Assembly: GCF_003350535.1 (NCBI RefSeq)
Contig: NZ_QQBB01000003.1
Coordinates: forward strand, 476,915-540,914
DNA: 64,000 nt
Direction: 5' to 3'
From: Microvirga subterranea
Lineage (GTDB): Bacteria; Pseudomonadota; Alphaproteobacteria; Rhizobiales; Beijerinckiaceae
The position numbers were made by a program, and so were the translations under genes. Below the pieces are notes generated by a model. The model saw only the letters and a list, made by a program, of their open reading frames with translations, was not told where the DNA came from and did not search any database. Within the stretch, counting starts at the first letter, position 1. The number at the start of each line of letters is the position of its first letter. Positions 37,475 to 47,382 of the stretch are shown in pieces.

Positions 37475-38493
37475 TTGGGCCCGGTCGGAACCTGCTGGTC
37501 GTCACCCAAGGTGACCCCGCGGGGATCGGCCCGGAACTGATCCTAAGAGCCTGGCTCCATCGTCGCGAACAGGCCCTCCCCGCCTTCGCGGTCCTTGCGG
37601 ATCCCGATCATCTCGGCCGGGTGACCCGGGATCTAGGCTGGAGCATTCCGATCTCACCGGTCGAGCCCTCTAAGGCTATCGACACCTTCGATGCGGCTCT
37701 GCCGATCATCCCACTCTCCCATGCGGTCTCCGCCGAGCCCGGACGGCCGGATCCCGCCTATGCGGCCTCTGTCATCGAAGCGATCGAGACTGCGGTACGC
37801 CTCGTCCACTCGGGCGCGGCCTCGGCGCTCGTGACCAACCCCATCGCCAAGCATGTGCTCTATGATGCGGGCTTTCGGCATCCTGGCCATACCGAGTTCC
37901 TGGCGGCCCTCGCAGCCGCTCCCGGCGAGGCGGCACCCCATCCGGTCATGATGCTGTGGAGCGAGGCGCTCGCCGTCGTGCCGGTTACCGTCCACATCCC
38001 GCTCGGGTCGGTTCCGTCGGCGCTCACGACGGAGTTGATCGTCGAGACCGGCCGCATCGTGGCGCGGGAACTGCGCGTGCGCTTCGGCCTTTCCCATCCA
38101 CGCCTTGCCGTGGCAGGGCTCAATCCCCATGCCGGGGAGAACGGAGCCATAGGGACCGAGGACAGTACCGTCATCATGCCCGCGATCGAGATCCTGAGGC
38201 AGGACGGCATCGAGGTGGCGGGGCCGCTGCCGGCCGACACCATGTTCCACGCCCGCGCCCGGAGCCGATACGACGCGGCGCTCGCCATGTATCACGATCA
38301 GGCCCTCATCCCGATCAAGACGATCGCGTTCGACGAGGCCGTGAACGTGACCCTCGGCCTGCCCTTCGTGCGCACCTCTCCCGACCACGGCACGGCCTTC
38401 GACATTGCCGGCAAAGGCATCGCCCGGCCCGACAGCCTGATGGCCGCGATCAAGCTCGCAGCCCGACTCGGCGCGGGACGCCCGGCGCCATGA
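37471..38493 (+). CDS. pdxA: 4-hydroxythreonine-4-phosphate dehydrogenase
   Basis: A 340-residue enzyme of pyridoxal-phosphate synthesis that oxidises and decarboxylates 4-phosphohydroxy-L-threonine. Family signatures are [14 protein letters not shown] (about 11-24), [11 protein letters not shown] (metal His), [13 protein letters not shown] and [10 protein letters not shown] (metal His and Lys). It starts with GTG overlapping the lptD stop (GTGA) and ends overlapping the rsmA ATG (ATGA). The cluster is therefore tightly coupled. surA, normally between lptD and pdxA, is not here. Confidence 0.94.
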   Translation: MIGPGRNLLVVTQGDPAGIGPELILRAWLHRREQALPAFAVLADPDHLGRVTRDLGWSIPISPVEPSKAIDTFDAALPIIPLSHAVSAEPGRPDPAYAASVIEAIETAVRLVHSGAASALVTNPIAKHVLYDAGFRHPGHTEFLAALAAAPGEAAPHPVMMLWSEALAVVPVTVHIPLGSVPSALTTELIVETGRIVARELRVRFGLSHPRLAVAGLNPHAGENGAIGTEDSTVIMPAIEILRQDGIEVAGPLPADTMFHARARSRYDAALAMYHDQALIPIKTIAFDEAVNVTLGLPFVRTSPDHGTAFDIAGKGIARPDSLMAAIKLAARLGAGRPAP

Positions 38494-39350
38494 GCCAGAT
38501 CGACGATCTGCCGCCTCTGCGCGACGTGGTTCGGACCCACGGCCTGATGGCCAAGAAATCGCTCGGCCAGAACTTCCTGTTCGACCTCAACCTCACAAGC
38601 CGCATCGCCCGCTCCGCCGGGCCCTTGGAGGACGCAAGCGTCATCGAGGTCGGGCCGGGCCCCGGCGGGCTGACCCGCGCGATCCTGGCGGCGGGCGCGA
38701 AACGCCTCATCGCCATCGAGCGGGATTCCCGCTGCCTGCCGGCTCTCGCGGAGATCTCCGCCCACTATCCCGGCCGGCTGGAGGTGATCGAGGCAGACGC
38801 GCTCGAATTCGATCCGCGGCCGCTGGTGGGCGACGGGCTGGTACGGATCATCTCCAACCTGCCCTACAATGTCGGCACGGCCCTTCTGACCGGATGGCTG
38901 ACCACCGAGAAGTGGCCGCCCTGGTGGTCGTCGCTGACCCTCATGTTCCAGCGCGAGGTGGCCGAGCGCATCGTCGCCGACGAGAGCGACCCGAAGGATT
39001 ACGGCCGCCTCGGCGTGCTCTGCGGCTGGAGGACGGAGGCGCGCATCCTCTTCGACGTGCCGCCCTCGGCCTTCGTGCCGCCGCCGAAGATCACGTCGAG
39101 CATCGTCCACCTCACGCCGCGTGAGAACCCTCTGCCCTGTCGCATCGGCACGCTCGAAGCCGTCACCCGCGCGGCCTTCGGCCAGCGCCGCAAGATGCTG
39201 CGCCAGAGCCTTAAATCGATCACGCCGGACCCGTCGGCCGTCATCGCGGCAGCCGGTCTCGAGGAGACGATCCGGGCCGAGAACGTGCCGGTGGAGGGCT
39301 ACGTCGCTCTCGCGAACGCCCTCGATGCCGCCCGAGGGCGGGCGGACTAG
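38490..39350 (+). CDS. rsmA: 16S rRNA (adenine1518/1519-N6) dimethyltransferase
   Basis: A 286-residue KsgA/RsmA methyltransferase that dimethylates two adenines near the 3' end of 16S rRNA. Motifs: [11 protein letters not shown] (N-terminal signature), the SAM site [16 protein letters not shown] (about 50-65), the acidic residue IAIERD and the catalytic NLPYNVG (about 117-123, IISNLPYN). The ATG overlaps the pdxA stop by four bases. Methylation links this gene to ribosome quality control. Confidence 0.95.
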   Translation: MSQIDDLPPLRDVVRTHGLMAKKSLGQNFLFDLNLTSRIARSAGPLEDASVIEVGPGPGGLTRAILAAGAKRLIAIERDSRCLPALAEISAHYPGRLEVIEADALEFDPRPLVGDGLVRIISNLPYNVGTALLTGWLTTEKWPPWWSSLTLMFQREVAERIVADESDPKDYGRLGVLCGWRTEARILFDVPPSAFVPPPKITSSIVHLTPRENPLPCRIGTLEAVTRAAFGQRRKMLRQSLKSITPDPSAVIAAAGLEETIRAENVPVEGYVALANALDAARGRAD

Positions 39351-39448
39351 GAGCTTCGAGCGGCGCTCCGGCCCTTTCGAGAAACGTTAATCCCGTCCGC
39401 TATATGCATACTCCGATGCCGCCGATGGCCGCCCAGGGAGAGCCGCGA

Positions 39449-40561
39449 ATGTCAGAGAAACGCAAGAGGATCGGGCTACTGTTCGGCGGCCGCTCCGCCG
39501 AACACGAGGTGTCCCGGATGTCGGCGGCGAACATCCTGCGCGCCCTTGATCCCGACCGCTACGATGTCGTGCCGATCGGCATCGGCCGCGACGGCCGATG
39601 GGTTCTCTGCGACGGCGGCAACGGCGCCGGCAGGGGCGCCCGATCCCTCGACATTCCGGACGGCGCTCCTCCGGTGGCCCTGCTGCCGGGAGGCGGCGGC
39701 GAGATGATCGTGCTCGCCGCCACCTCCGGCCCTGAAGCCATTCGGCTCGATGCCGTCGTGCCGGTGCTCCACGGGCCCAACGGCGAGGACGGGACGATTC
39801 AGGGGTTGCTGGAGCTGGCCAACATCCCTTATGTCGGCTCCGGCGTGATGGGTTCCGCCGCCGGCATGGACAAGGACATCGCCAAGCGGCTCCTGCGGGA
39901 TGCTGGCCTGCCGGTGGTGCCGTTCCTGACCCTCACGGCCGGCCGGCGAGCGGACTACCGTACCGCATCGGAGGCGCTCGGGACGCCGGATCTCTTCGTG
40001 AAGCCCGCCAATATGGGTTCGTCCGTGGGCGTGTCCCGTGCCGGATCGGCCGCGGAGTTCGACCGGGCCTCCGAAGTCGCCTTCCGCTATGACGGAAAGG
40101 TCCTCGTGGAGCGAAGCGTCACGGGAGCCCGCGAAATCGAATGCTCGGTCCTCGAAGATGCCGCCGGCGAGGTTCGCGCCTCTCCTTTAGGCGAGATCGT
40201 CCCGGCCACGAGCCATGGCTTCTACAGCTATGACGCCAAGTACGTCGACGCGGACGGCGCGCTGCTGCGCATTCCGGCCGATCTCGCGCCGGATCTCGCC
40301 CGCCGCATTCAGGACCTCGCGGTAGAGACATTCCGCGTGCTGAACTGCGAAGGCATGGCGCGCGTCGACTTCTTCGTCGATCCGGCACAGGAGCAGAGCC
40401 TTTACGTGAACGAGGTGAACACCCTGCCGGGCTTCACGGCCATCAGCATGTATCCCAAGCTCTGGGAGGCCGGCGGCCTGTCGCAGGAGAAGCTGATGGA
40501 TGTGCTGATCGAGCACGCAATCGCCCGTCACGGGCGACGCAACGCGCTGGCGCTCGTGTAG
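39449..40561 (+). CDS. ddl: D-alanine--D-alanine ligase
   Basis: A 370-residue ATP-grasp ligase that makes the D-Ala-D-Ala dipeptide for peptidoglycan. Motifs are LLFGGRSAEHEVSRMSA (N-terminal, about 10-26), VLHGPNGEDGTIQGLLEL, VKPANMGSSVGVSR (about 185-198) and NEVNTLPGFTAISMYPKLW (about 320-340). Length suits the DdlA type. The ATG at 39449 follows a GGAGAG ribosome site; a longer start at 39404 is less likely. It lies outside a mur/fts cluster, convergent with gmk (9-nt gap). Confidence 0.92.
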   Translation: MSEKRKRIGLLFGGRSAEHEVSRMSAANILRALDPDRYDVVPIGIGRDGRWVLCDGGNGAGRGARSLDIPDGAPPVALLPGGGGEMIVLAATSGPEAIRLDAVVPVLHGPNGEDGTIQGLLELANIPYVGSGVMGSAAGMDKDIAKRLLRDAGLPVVPFLTLTAGRRADYRTASEALGTPDLFVKPANMGSSVGVSRAGSAAEFDRASEVAFRYDGKVLVERSVTGAREIECSVLEDAAGEVRASPLGEIVPATSHGFYSYDAKYVDADGALLRIPADLAPDLARRIQDLAVETFRVLNCEGMARVDFFVDPAQEQSLYVNEVNTLPGFTAISMYPKLWEAGGLSQEKLMDVLIEHAIARHGRRNALALV

Positions 40562-40570
40562 GGGCGGCCC

Positions 40571-41212
40571 TTACGTGACCGCCTCTCCCAGCAATCCGTC
40601 GATGAAGCCTTCGAGCTCCACCTGACGCTCGCGGCGAAGGCGCTCGGCCGCGAGGATCGCCTTCAGGTCCCCATAGGTGCGGTCGAGGTCGTCGTTGATG
40701 AGCACGTAGTCGTACGCGCCCCACTGGGCGATCTCGTCGCGGGCGTTGCGCAGGCGGCGGGCGATGACCTCGGGCGTGTCCTCGGCGCGGCGCTCTAGGC
40801 GCGCCTTCAGCTCCGCCATGGAGGGCGGCAGGATGAAGACGCTCACCACGTCGGAGCGCATCTTCTCGACGATCTGCTTCGTGCCCTGCCAGTCGATGTC
40901 GAACATCATGTCCTCGCCGCGGGCGAGGGCCTGCTCCACGGGCTTGCGCGGGGTGCCGTAGTAGTTGCCGTGGACCTGAGCCCATTCGAGCAGGTCGCCG
41001 CGGTCGCGCTGCTCCTCGAAATCGGCGACGTTCTCCATGAAATTGTAGTGGACGCCGTTGATCTCCGACGGCCGCTTGTGCCGCGTCGTCACGGAGATCG
41101 ACAGCCGGATCCCGCGGTCCTCGCGCACGAGGTTGCGCGTCAGCGTCGACTTGCCGGCCCCGGAGGGCGACGAGAGGATCAGCAGAAGACCGCGCCGCTT
41201 CAGTTGCACCAC
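40571..41212 (-). CDS. gmk: Guanylate kinase
   Basis: A 213-residue kinase converting GMP to GDP. The P-loop is [12 protein letters not shown] (about 13-24), and the GMP-binding segment is [29 protein letters not shown] sequence ([14 protein letters not shown]) and [23 protein letters not shown] complete the family. It is downstream of yicC on the same strand (15-nt gap), a common pairing. Confidence 0.95.
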   Translation of the reverse strand: MVQLKRRGLLLILSSPSGAGKSTLTRNLVREDRGIRLSISVTTRHKRPSEINGVHYNFMENVADFEEQRDRGDLLEWAQVHGNYYGTPRKPVEQALARGEDMMFDIDWQGTKQIVEKMRSDVVSVFILPPSMAELKARLERRAEDTPEVIARRLRNARDEIAQWGAYDYVLINDDLDRTYGDLKAILAAERLRRERQVELEGFIDGLLGEAVT

Positions 41213-41227
41213 ACCCGAACTCCCTTG

Positions 41228-42115
41228 CTACTCGACGTTCTGAACCTGCTCGCGGAACTGTTCGATCACGGCCTTCAGGTCAAGTCCGATCCGCGACAGC
41301 GACACGTCATTGGCCTTGGCGCAGAGGGTGTTCGCCTCGCGGCCGAATTCCTGGGCCAGGAAGTCCAGGCGGCGGCCGACCGAGCCGCCCTCCTGCAGCA
41401 GGCCCCGCGCGGCGTCCACATGGGCCCGCAGCCGGTCGAGCTCCTCACGGATGTCCGCGCGGGCGGCGATGAGCACGGCCTCCTGGTGCAGGCGCGCCGG
41501 ATCGAGGGCGCCCTTGCCTTCGAGAAGCTGCTCGATCTGCGCCTCGAGGCGCGCCCGGATCGCCTCAGGGCGGCGGGCGGGCGACGCGTCAGCCTCGTCG
41601 ACGAGCCGCGCAATCGTGTCGAGATGCTGGCCCAGCACCCCGGACAGGGCTTGGCCCTCGGTTCGGCGGGCGGCCTTGAGCTGCTCGATCAGGGAGCCGA
41701 CGGCGTTCTTGAGATCGACGGCCAGGGCCTCGTCCTGGCTCGGATCGGAGGTGCCCTCGTCGAGCTCCACCACGCCGCGGACGGCGAGCAGCCCATCGAG
41801 GGAGGCCGGCTGGACATTGGGCGGGAGCGAGAGGCTGCCGACCGCCGCGAGGAGCGAATGCAGCACGTCCTGGTTCACGCGCAGCTTGGGTGTCGACGAC
41901 GCCCGGCTGAGGGCGAGGGTGAGCTGGCCCTGCCCGCGGGTGAGCGCCTTCAGGATCTGGCCGCGGGCATCCTCGCCGACAGCGTCGAGGCCGGAGGGCG
42001 TGCGCACGCGGATCTCGAGGCCACGGCCGTTGACCGTCTTGATCTCCCAGGCCCACTGATAGGCCCCCGTGACACCGGCTTCTCGGGCGAAACCGGTCAT
42101 GCTCGCAATGGACAT
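41228..42115 (-). CDS. yicC: YicC-family endoribonuclease-like protein
   Basis: A 295-residue YicC protein. The N-terminus MSIASMTGFAREAGVTGAYQWAWEIKTVNGRGLEIRVRTPSGLD is diagnostic, and the C-terminal DUF1732 part contains GRRLDFLAQEFGREANTLCAKANDVSLSRIGLDLKAVIEQFREQVQNVE. E. coli YicC has been reported as a ribonuclease; that role is assumed by homology. It lies between mltG and gmk. Confidence 0.92.
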   Translation of the reverse strand: MSIASMTGFAREAGVTGAYQWAWEIKTVNGRGLEIRVRTPSGLDAVGEDARGQILKALTRGQGQLTLALSRASSTPKLRVNQDVLHSLLAAVGSLSLPPNVQPASLDGLLAVRGVVELDEGTSDPSQDEALAVDLKNAVGSLIEQLKAARRTEGQALSGVLGQHLDTIARLVDEADASPARRPEAIRARLEAQIEQLLEGKGALDPARLHQEAVLIAARADIREELDRLRAHVDAARGLLQEGGSVGRRLDFLAQEFGREANTLCAKANDVSLSRIGLDLKAVIEQFREQVQNVE

Positions 42116-42259
42116 GCGCTCGAACCTCGGGCGTTTTCAAAATTCGGCGCGACCATAATGCGCGCCAGCCCGCGCCACAAGCAGCGATGCCCTTGCGCAT
42201 CGTGCGGACCCGAAGGGCCGCGCCAGCGAAAAGTGGACCCAACTTTTGGGTTCGATGCC

Positions 42260-43639
42260 CTAGGGCTGGCTCAGGACCGGAACGTTCTTCGGGGAGTTGA
42301 GATCGTAGGTCTTGTTCTTGAGCGGGTCCTTGTCTGTGCCCTCGCTCGCGTCGAAGCCCCGCGCGCGACCCTGGCGGCCGCCGCGCGCCACGTCCGCCGA
42401 ACCGCGCAACTCAGGGGCCAGCCCGCCCGACGTTCCGGGCGCGACGGCCGGGTCGCCGTCCGGATCGAACCGGTCGACGGAATCGGCCGGCGGTGTGTCG
42501 GTCGTGGCGCGGGTCTTCTCGATCTGGCGCCAGCGGGCGACGTTGCGCTGGTGCTGCTCATAGGTCTCGGCGAAAGCGTGTCCGCCGGACCCATCGGCCA
42601 CGAAATAGAGGTCCTTGGTTCGGGACGGATTGGCCACGGCCTCCAGGGCCGCTCGGCCGGGATTGGCGATGGGACCGGGCGGCAGCCCCTCGATCACGTA
42701 GGTGTTGTAGGGCGTAGCGGACTCGATCTCGTTGCGCATGATCCCGCGCCCGAGCGTTCCCTTGCCGCCAACGAGGCCGTACACGATCGTCGGGTCGGAC
42801 TGCAGCTTCATGCGCTTCATGAGACGGTTGATGAAGACGCCCGCGACGCGGGTGCGCTCGTCGGCCCGGCCCGTCTCCTTCTCGACGATGGAGGCCAGGA
42901 TGACGAGTTCCTGTGCGGACTTGATCGGCACCTCCGGCGACCGGCGCTGCCAGATCTGCGCGAGGGCCTGGCGCTGCGCCGCCTGCATGGTGTTGACGAT
43001 CTGCTGCCGGGTTGTGCCGCGCTCGAACTTGTACGTGTCCGGCAGCAGCGTGCCCTCGCGCGGAGTCTCGTTGATCTCGCCCGACAGGATCTCGTTCTCG
43101 TAGAGCCGCGCCACGATCTGGTCGCTCGTGAGCCCCTCGGGAACTGTCAGCGAGTGCAGGATGGCCTTGCCCTGGACGAGGGTGTCGATGGCCTCGGCAA
43201 TGCTGGTGCCGGCCTTGAACTGGAACTCGCCCGCCTTGAGCTGCCCACGCTGGCGGTTGAGGAGCGCGTAAGCCTCGAACAGGAAGGGCTGGTTGATCAC
43301 GCCCTCCTGCTTGAGGATGTTGGCGATCTCGCCCGTGCCGGTGTTCTTGGGGATCAGCACGACCTTGTCGTTCTGCAGCGGTCCGTCGGCCGTCACCTCC
43401 CGCTCGACCATGCCGAAGCCGAACACGGCGGCGATCGCGAGGGCGATGAGAAGCGTGAGCAGCCCGCTCATGATCGACAGAGGACCGCCCCTGCGGCGGC
43501 GCAGGCGCGGCGGCGGCGGGGGAGCCGCCATCGGCTTGATCGCCTCGCTCGGGGATTTCGGCGCCAGACGCGGATGCTGGGCGTCCTGCTGATGAGCCTC
43601 GGGCGTGGAGATCAGAGTCTGTTTTTTTCTGCCGAACAT
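42260..43639 (-). CDS. mltG: Endolytic peptidoglycan transglycosylase MltG
   Basis: A 459-residue YceG/MltG protein. The cytoplasmic part ends in a Pro/Arg-rich stretch, followed by one membrane helix (about 56-78, IMSGLLTLLIALAIAAVFGF) and a periplasmic domain. The catalytic-glutamate segment is LVILASIVEKETG (about 250) and NTYVIEGLPPGPIANPGRAALEA is the conserved C-terminal block. It cleaves nascent glycan strands. A low-complexity tail of about 70 residues follows the domain. The ATG at 43637-43639 is preferred over an upstream in-frame start. Confidence 0.92.
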   Translation of the reverse strand: MFGRKKQTLISTPEAHQQDAQHPRLAPKSPSEAIKPMAAPPPPPRLRRRRGGPLSIMSGLLTLLIALAIAAVFGFGMVEREVTADGPLQNDKVVLIPKNTGTGEIANILKQEGVINQPFLFEAYALLNRQRGQLKAGEFQFKAGTSIAEAIDTLVQGKAILHSLTVPEGLTSDQIVARLYENEILSGEINETPREGTLLPDTYKFERGTTRQQIVNTMQAAQRQALAQIWQRRSPEVPIKSAQELVILASIVEKETGRADERTRVAGVFINRLMKRMKLQSDPTIVYGLVGGKGTLGRGIMRNEIESATPYNTYVIEGLPPGPIANPGRAALEAVANPSRTKDLYFVADGSGGHAFAETYEQHQRNVARWRQIEKTRATTDTPPADSVDRFDPDGDPAVAPGTSGGLAPELRGSADVARGGRQGRARGFDASEGTDKDPLKNKTYDLNSPKNVPVLSQP

Positions 43640-43732
43640 CACGATGCTTTTCTGGTTCTGATCGGCGATCCCGCCGTCCCACGACACCCTAACAGGGAAT
43701 ATGGCGAAAAGCCGTAGCGAGGGACAGAACGA

Positions 43733-44998
43733 TCAGGTGACCTTGCGGAAGACCAGTGACGCATTGGTGCCGCCGAACCCGAAGGAGTTCGACAGGGCCA
43801 CGTTGATCTCCTTGGCCTTGGCCTTGTGCGGCACGAGGTCGATGGCCGTCTCGACCGAGGGATTGTCGAGGTTGATCGTGGGCGGGATGACGCCGTCGCG
43901 CATAGCGAGCATCGAGAAGATCGCCTCGACGGCGCCTGCGGCGCCGAGCAGGTGGCCGATGGCCGACTTGGTCGAGGACATGGCGAGCTTGCCGGCCGCG
44001 TTGCCGACGATCCGCTCCACCGCCTTCAGCTCCAGCTCGTCGCCGAGCGGGGTCGAGGTGCCGTGGGCGTTGATGTAGTCGATCTCGGACGCGGAGATCC
44101 CGGCGCGCTTGATGGCGGCCGCCATGCAGCGATAGGCGCCGTCCCCGTCCTCGGACGGGGAGGTGATGTGGTAGGCGTCGCCGGAGAGGCCGTAGCCGAT
44201 GACCTCGGCATAGATCTTCGCGCCGCGGGCCTTGGCGTGCTCGTATTCCTCGAGCACCACCACGCCGGCGCCCTCGCCCATGACGAAGCCGTCGCGGTCC
44301 TTGTCGTAGGGGCGCGAGGCGCGGGTCGGGTCGTCGTTGTAGCCGGTGGACAGGGCGCGGCAGGCCGCGAAGCCCGCGATCGACAGGCGGTTGATGGGCG
44401 ATTCCGTACCGCCGGCCACCATCACGTCCGCGTCGCCCAGGGCGATGAGGCGGGCCGCGTCGCCGATGGCGTGGGAACCGGTCGAGCAGGCGGTGACGAC
44501 CGCGTTGTTCGGCCCCTTGAGGCCGTGCTCGATCGAGACGTAGCCGCCCGCGAGATTGATGAGGCGGCCGGGAATGAAGAAGGGCGAGACCCGGCGCGGG
44601 CCGCGCTCGATGAGGGTCTGGGACGCCTCGTAGATGCCGCCGATGCCGCCGATGCCCGACCCGATCAGCACGCCGGACGCGCACTGGTCCTCATATGTGG
44701 TGGGCTTCCAGCCGGCGTCGTCGAGGGCCTGGGTGGCCGCCGCCATGGCATAGACGATGAAGGGATCGACCTTGCGCTGCTCCTTCGGCTCCATCCACTG
44801 GTCGGCATTGAAGGTCCCGTTGGATCCGTCGCCGCGCGGGATCTGGCAGGCGATCCGGCAGGCGAGGTCGTCCACCTGGAAATCGGTGATCTTCGCGGCG
44901 CCGCTCTGCCCTTCCTTCAGCCGGGCCCACGTCTCCTCGACCCCGCAAGCCAGAGGGGTGACCATGCCAAGACCGGTGACGACAACACGCCGCATCAT
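43733..44998 (-). CDS. fabF: 3-oxoacyl-ACP synthase II (KAS II)
   Basis: A 421-residue condensing enzyme of fatty-acid elongation. The triad is visible: Cys in VTACSTGSHAIGDA (about 169), His in YINAHGTSTPLGD (about 308) and His in SAIGHLLGAAG (about 345). GFGGTNASLVFRK closes the protein. Two ATGs start the frame (44998 and 44995). It lies downstream of acpP, past a terminator at 45113-45146, so it may have its own promoter or depend on read-through. Confidence 0.95.
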   Translation of the reverse strand: MMRRVVVTGLGMVTPLACGVEETWARLKEGQSGAAKITDFQVDDLACRIACQIPRGDGSNGTFNADQWMEPKEQRKVDPFIVYAMAAATQALDDAGWKPTTYEDQCASGVLIGSGIGGIGGIYEASQTLIERGPRRVSPFFIPGRLINLAGGYVSIEHGLKGPNNAVVTACSTGSHAIGDAARLIALGDADVMVAGGTESPINRLSIAGFAACRALSTGYNDDPTRASRPYDKDRDGFVMGEGAGVVVLEEYEHAKARGAKIYAEVIGYGLSGDAYHITSPSEDGDGAYRCMAAAIKRAGISASEIDYINAHGTSTPLGDELELKAVERIVGNAAGKLAMSSTKSAIGHLLGAAGAVEAIFSMLAMRDGVIPPTINLDNPSVETAIDLVPHKAKAKEINVALSNSFGFGGTNASLVFRKVT

Positions 44999-45112
44999 GC
45001 TTCCTGCCCTTTGGAGTCGCTTCCACCAGGGTGGAACCGCCTCTCAATTCTTTCTATGCCGCATCTTCTACGGCGAACCGGATCTATTTCGCCGGAAAAA
45101 TGCCTTCAGAAC

Positions 45113-45146
45113 AAAAATCGGGCGTCGGATGGCTCACCCGACGCCC
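45113..45146 (-). terminator. Rho-independent terminator after acpP
   Basis: The arms GGGCGTCGG (45120-45128) and CCGACGCCC (45138-45146) form a 9-bp GC-rich stem. Read on the minus strand, the 3' arm is followed by a run of five T (45117-45113). It lies 10 nt past the acpP stop and can limit transcription into fabF. Confidence 0.8.
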
Positions 45147-45155
45147 CGTGGCTCG

Positions 45156-45392
45156 TTAGGCCGCGTTCTTCTCGAGGAACTTGATCGCGTCGCCGACCGT
45201 CACGATAGTCTCGGCCGCGTCGTCCGGGATCTCGACGTTGAACTCCTCTTCGAACGCCATGACGAGCTCGACGGTGTCAAGGCTGTCGGCGCCCAGGTCG
45301 TCGATGAAGTTGGCATTGTCGGTCACCTTGTCGGCCTCGACGCCCAGGTGCTCGACAACGATCTTCTTCACGCGATCAGCGACGTCACTCAT
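45156..45392 (-). CDS. acpP: Acyl carrier protein
   Basis: A 78-residue acidic carrier. The phosphopantetheine serine lies in [20 protein letters not shown] (about Ser38). Length and sequence are standard for AcpP. It is encoded between fabG (235-nt gap) and fabF and has a strong terminator at its 3' end, in keeping with separate high expression. Confidence 0.97.
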   Translation of the reverse strand: MSDVADRVKKIVVEHLGVEADKVTDNANFIDDLGADSLDTVELVMAFEEEFNVEIPDDAAETIVTVGDAIKFLEKNAA

Positions 45393-45627
45393 CGTATTTT
45401 CCTCAGTGGCTGCCGCCTCAGGATTGGGCGGATCAAGAAATCAAATTTAGATCAGCTGCTCAGCTGACAACGCTGGAACCGCTAACTTGCGTGGTGCAAA
45501 GCCGCATTTTTGAGCGCCGGTCAACCCCTCCGACCAAATCGGGATCATGATTAACACAAGCTTATCGGCTCTGGCGAGGGGTTCGAGGAGGGCTGCGAAC
45601 AGATTCCGTCCCGCCCTCCAAACCCTT

Positions 45628-46365
45628 TTAGAACATGGCCATTCCGCCGTTGACGTGCAGGGTGTGGCCAGTCACGTAGGCGGCTTCGGATGAGGCCAGG
45701 TAGACGACCGACGAGGCGATCTCGCCGCCGGTGCCGAGCCGGCCCATAGGAATCGTCCCGAGGATCCCCTCGCGCTGCTTGTCGTTCAGAACGTCGGTCA
45801 TGGGCGACTCGATGAAGCCCGGCGCGACGCAGTTCACGGTGATGTTGCGGCTGGCGACCTCGGCGGCCAGCGCCTTGGTCATGCCGATGAGGCCGGCCTT
45901 CGAGGCGGCATAATTGCCCTGGCCCGGATTGCCCGTGGAGCCGACCACCGACCCGATGTTGACGATGCGGCCGTAGCGGCGGCGCATCATGTTCTTCACA
46001 GCCGCGCGGGACAGGCGGAAGGCCGCCGTAAGGTTGACGGCGATGACCGTGTCCCACTCGTCGTCCTTCATACGCATGAAGAGGTTGTCCTTGGTCACGC
46101 CGGCGTTGTTGACCAGGATGTCGAGGCCTTCCATGGCAGATTCCGCCGCCGGCACAAGGGCTTCGACGGAATCCTTGTCGGACAGGTTCGCCTCGACCAC
46201 GTGAACCCGCTCGCCCAGCGAGGCGGCGAGCTCGTCGAGGGCGGACCGGCGGGTACCGGAGAGCGTGACGGTCGCCCCCTGCGCATGGAGGGCACGGGCG
46301 ATGGCGCCGCCGATGCCGCCCGTGGCGCCGGTGACGAGAGCCTTGCGGCCGGTGAGATCGAACAT
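45628..46365 (-). CDS. fabG: 3-oxoacyl-ACP reductase
   Basis: A 245-residue NADPH-dependent short-chain reductase. Cofactor motif: ALVTGATGGIGGAIA (about 9-23). NNAG lies at about 85-88. The catalytic set is Ser in NIGSVVGS (about 137) and Tyr/Lys in YAASKAG (about 150-154). The end HVNGGMAMF is typical FabG. The ATG at 46363-46365 is right after the fabD stop (10-nt gap), so it is co-transcribed with fabD. Confidence 0.95.
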   Translation of the reverse strand: MFDLTGRKALVTGATGGIGGAIARALHAQGATVTLSGTRRSALDELAASLGERVHVVEANLSDKDSVEALVPAAESAMEGLDILVNNAGVTKDNLFMRMKDDEWDTVIAVNLTAAFRLSRAAVKNMMRRRYGRIVNIGSVVGSTGNPGQGNYAASKAGLIGMTKALAAEVASRNITVNCVAPGFIESPMTDVLNDKQREGILGTIPMGRLGTGGEIASSVVYLASSEAAYVTGHTLHVNGGMAMF

Positions 46366-46375
46366 GCGAGGCTCC

Positions 46376-47323
46376 TTAAGCGTTGAGCGAGGCTTTGAAG
46401 GCGGCGACATCGTCGGGGGTGCCGATGGCAACCGCCGAGGCTCCCGCCGCGATGCGTTTCACGAGTCCGGTCAGGACCTTGCCCGACCCGACCTCATAGA
46501 ACGCTTCAACGCCCTGGGCGGCCATGTAGGCCACGCTCTCGCGCCAGCGGACCGTTCCGGTGACCTGGCGGACGAGCGCGTCGCGGATGGCGTCCGGATC
46601 GGTGATGGGCGCGGCCTCCACATTGGCCACGACGGGCACGACCGGAGCCTTCACGGCGACGCCGGCCAGGGCCTCGCGCATGGCGTCGGCGGCCGGCTGC
46701 ATCAGGGCGCAATGGAAGGGCGCAGACACGGCCAGCATCACGGCGCGCTTGGCGCCCTTCTCCTGGGCGATGGCGACGGCGCGCTCCACGGCCGACTTGT
46801 GGCCGGAGACCACGACCTGGGCGCCGCCGTTGTCGTTGGCGGCGTCGCAGACTTCACCCTGGGCCGCCGCGCGGGCCACCTCGAGGGCGGCGTCGTATTC
46901 GAGGCCCAGCAGGGCCGCCATGGCGCCCTGCCCGACCGGCACGGCGCTCTGCATGGCGTTGCCGCGGATGCGCAGGAGCCGGGCCGTGTCGGCGATCGAC
47001 AGGCTGCCGGCCGCCGCGAGGGCCGAGTACTCGCCGAGCGAATGGCCGGCGACGTATGCGGCATGCCGTTTCAGGTCGAGGCCGGCCTCGGCTTCGAGGA
47101 CCCGGATCGCCGCCAGGCTGACCGCCATCAGGGCCGGCTGGGTGTTGGCCGTCAGGGTCAGGTCCTCCGCCGGGCCTTCCCACATGACGGTCGAGAGCTT
47201 CTGCGAGAGCGCCTCGTCCACCTCGTCGAACACCGCCTTCGCCTGAGGAAAGGCCTCGGCCAGCGCCTTGCCCATCCCGACCGACTGACTTCCCTGACCG
47301 GGGAAGATGAATGCGCGCTTCAT
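46376..47323 (-). CDS. fabD: Malonyl-CoA:ACP acyltransferase
   Basis: A 315-residue transacylase that loads malonate onto ACP. The nucleophile Ser is in VAGHSLGEYSALAA (about 92-97). FPGQGSQSVGMGKALA near the N-terminus, the Arg in LRIRGNAMQ (about 118) and the His in SAPFHCALM (about 203) complete the site. The ATG at 47321-47323 starts the conserved MKRAFIFPGQGSQ N-terminus. It heads the fab cluster. Confidence 0.95.
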   Translation of the reverse strand: MKRAFIFPGQGSQSVGMGKALAEAFPQAKAVFDEVDEALSQKLSTVMWEGPAEDLTLTANTQPALMAVSLAAIRVLEAEAGLDLKRHAAYVAGHSLGEYSALAAAGSLSIADTARLLRIRGNAMQSAVPVGQGAMAALLGLEYDAALEVARAAAQGEVCDAANDNGGAQVVVSGHKSAVERAVAIAQEKGAKRAVMLAVSAPFHCALMQPAADAMREALAGVAVKAPVVPVVANVEAAPITDPDAIRDALVRQVTGTVRWRESVAYMAAQGVEAFYEVGSGKVLTGLVKRIAAGASAVAIGTPDDVAAFKASLNA

Positions 47324-47382
47324 GGAGAGCCGCCCTTGATCGTTGAAATCCGGGCGCGAACTCGCACCCGAACGCGTCCAAG

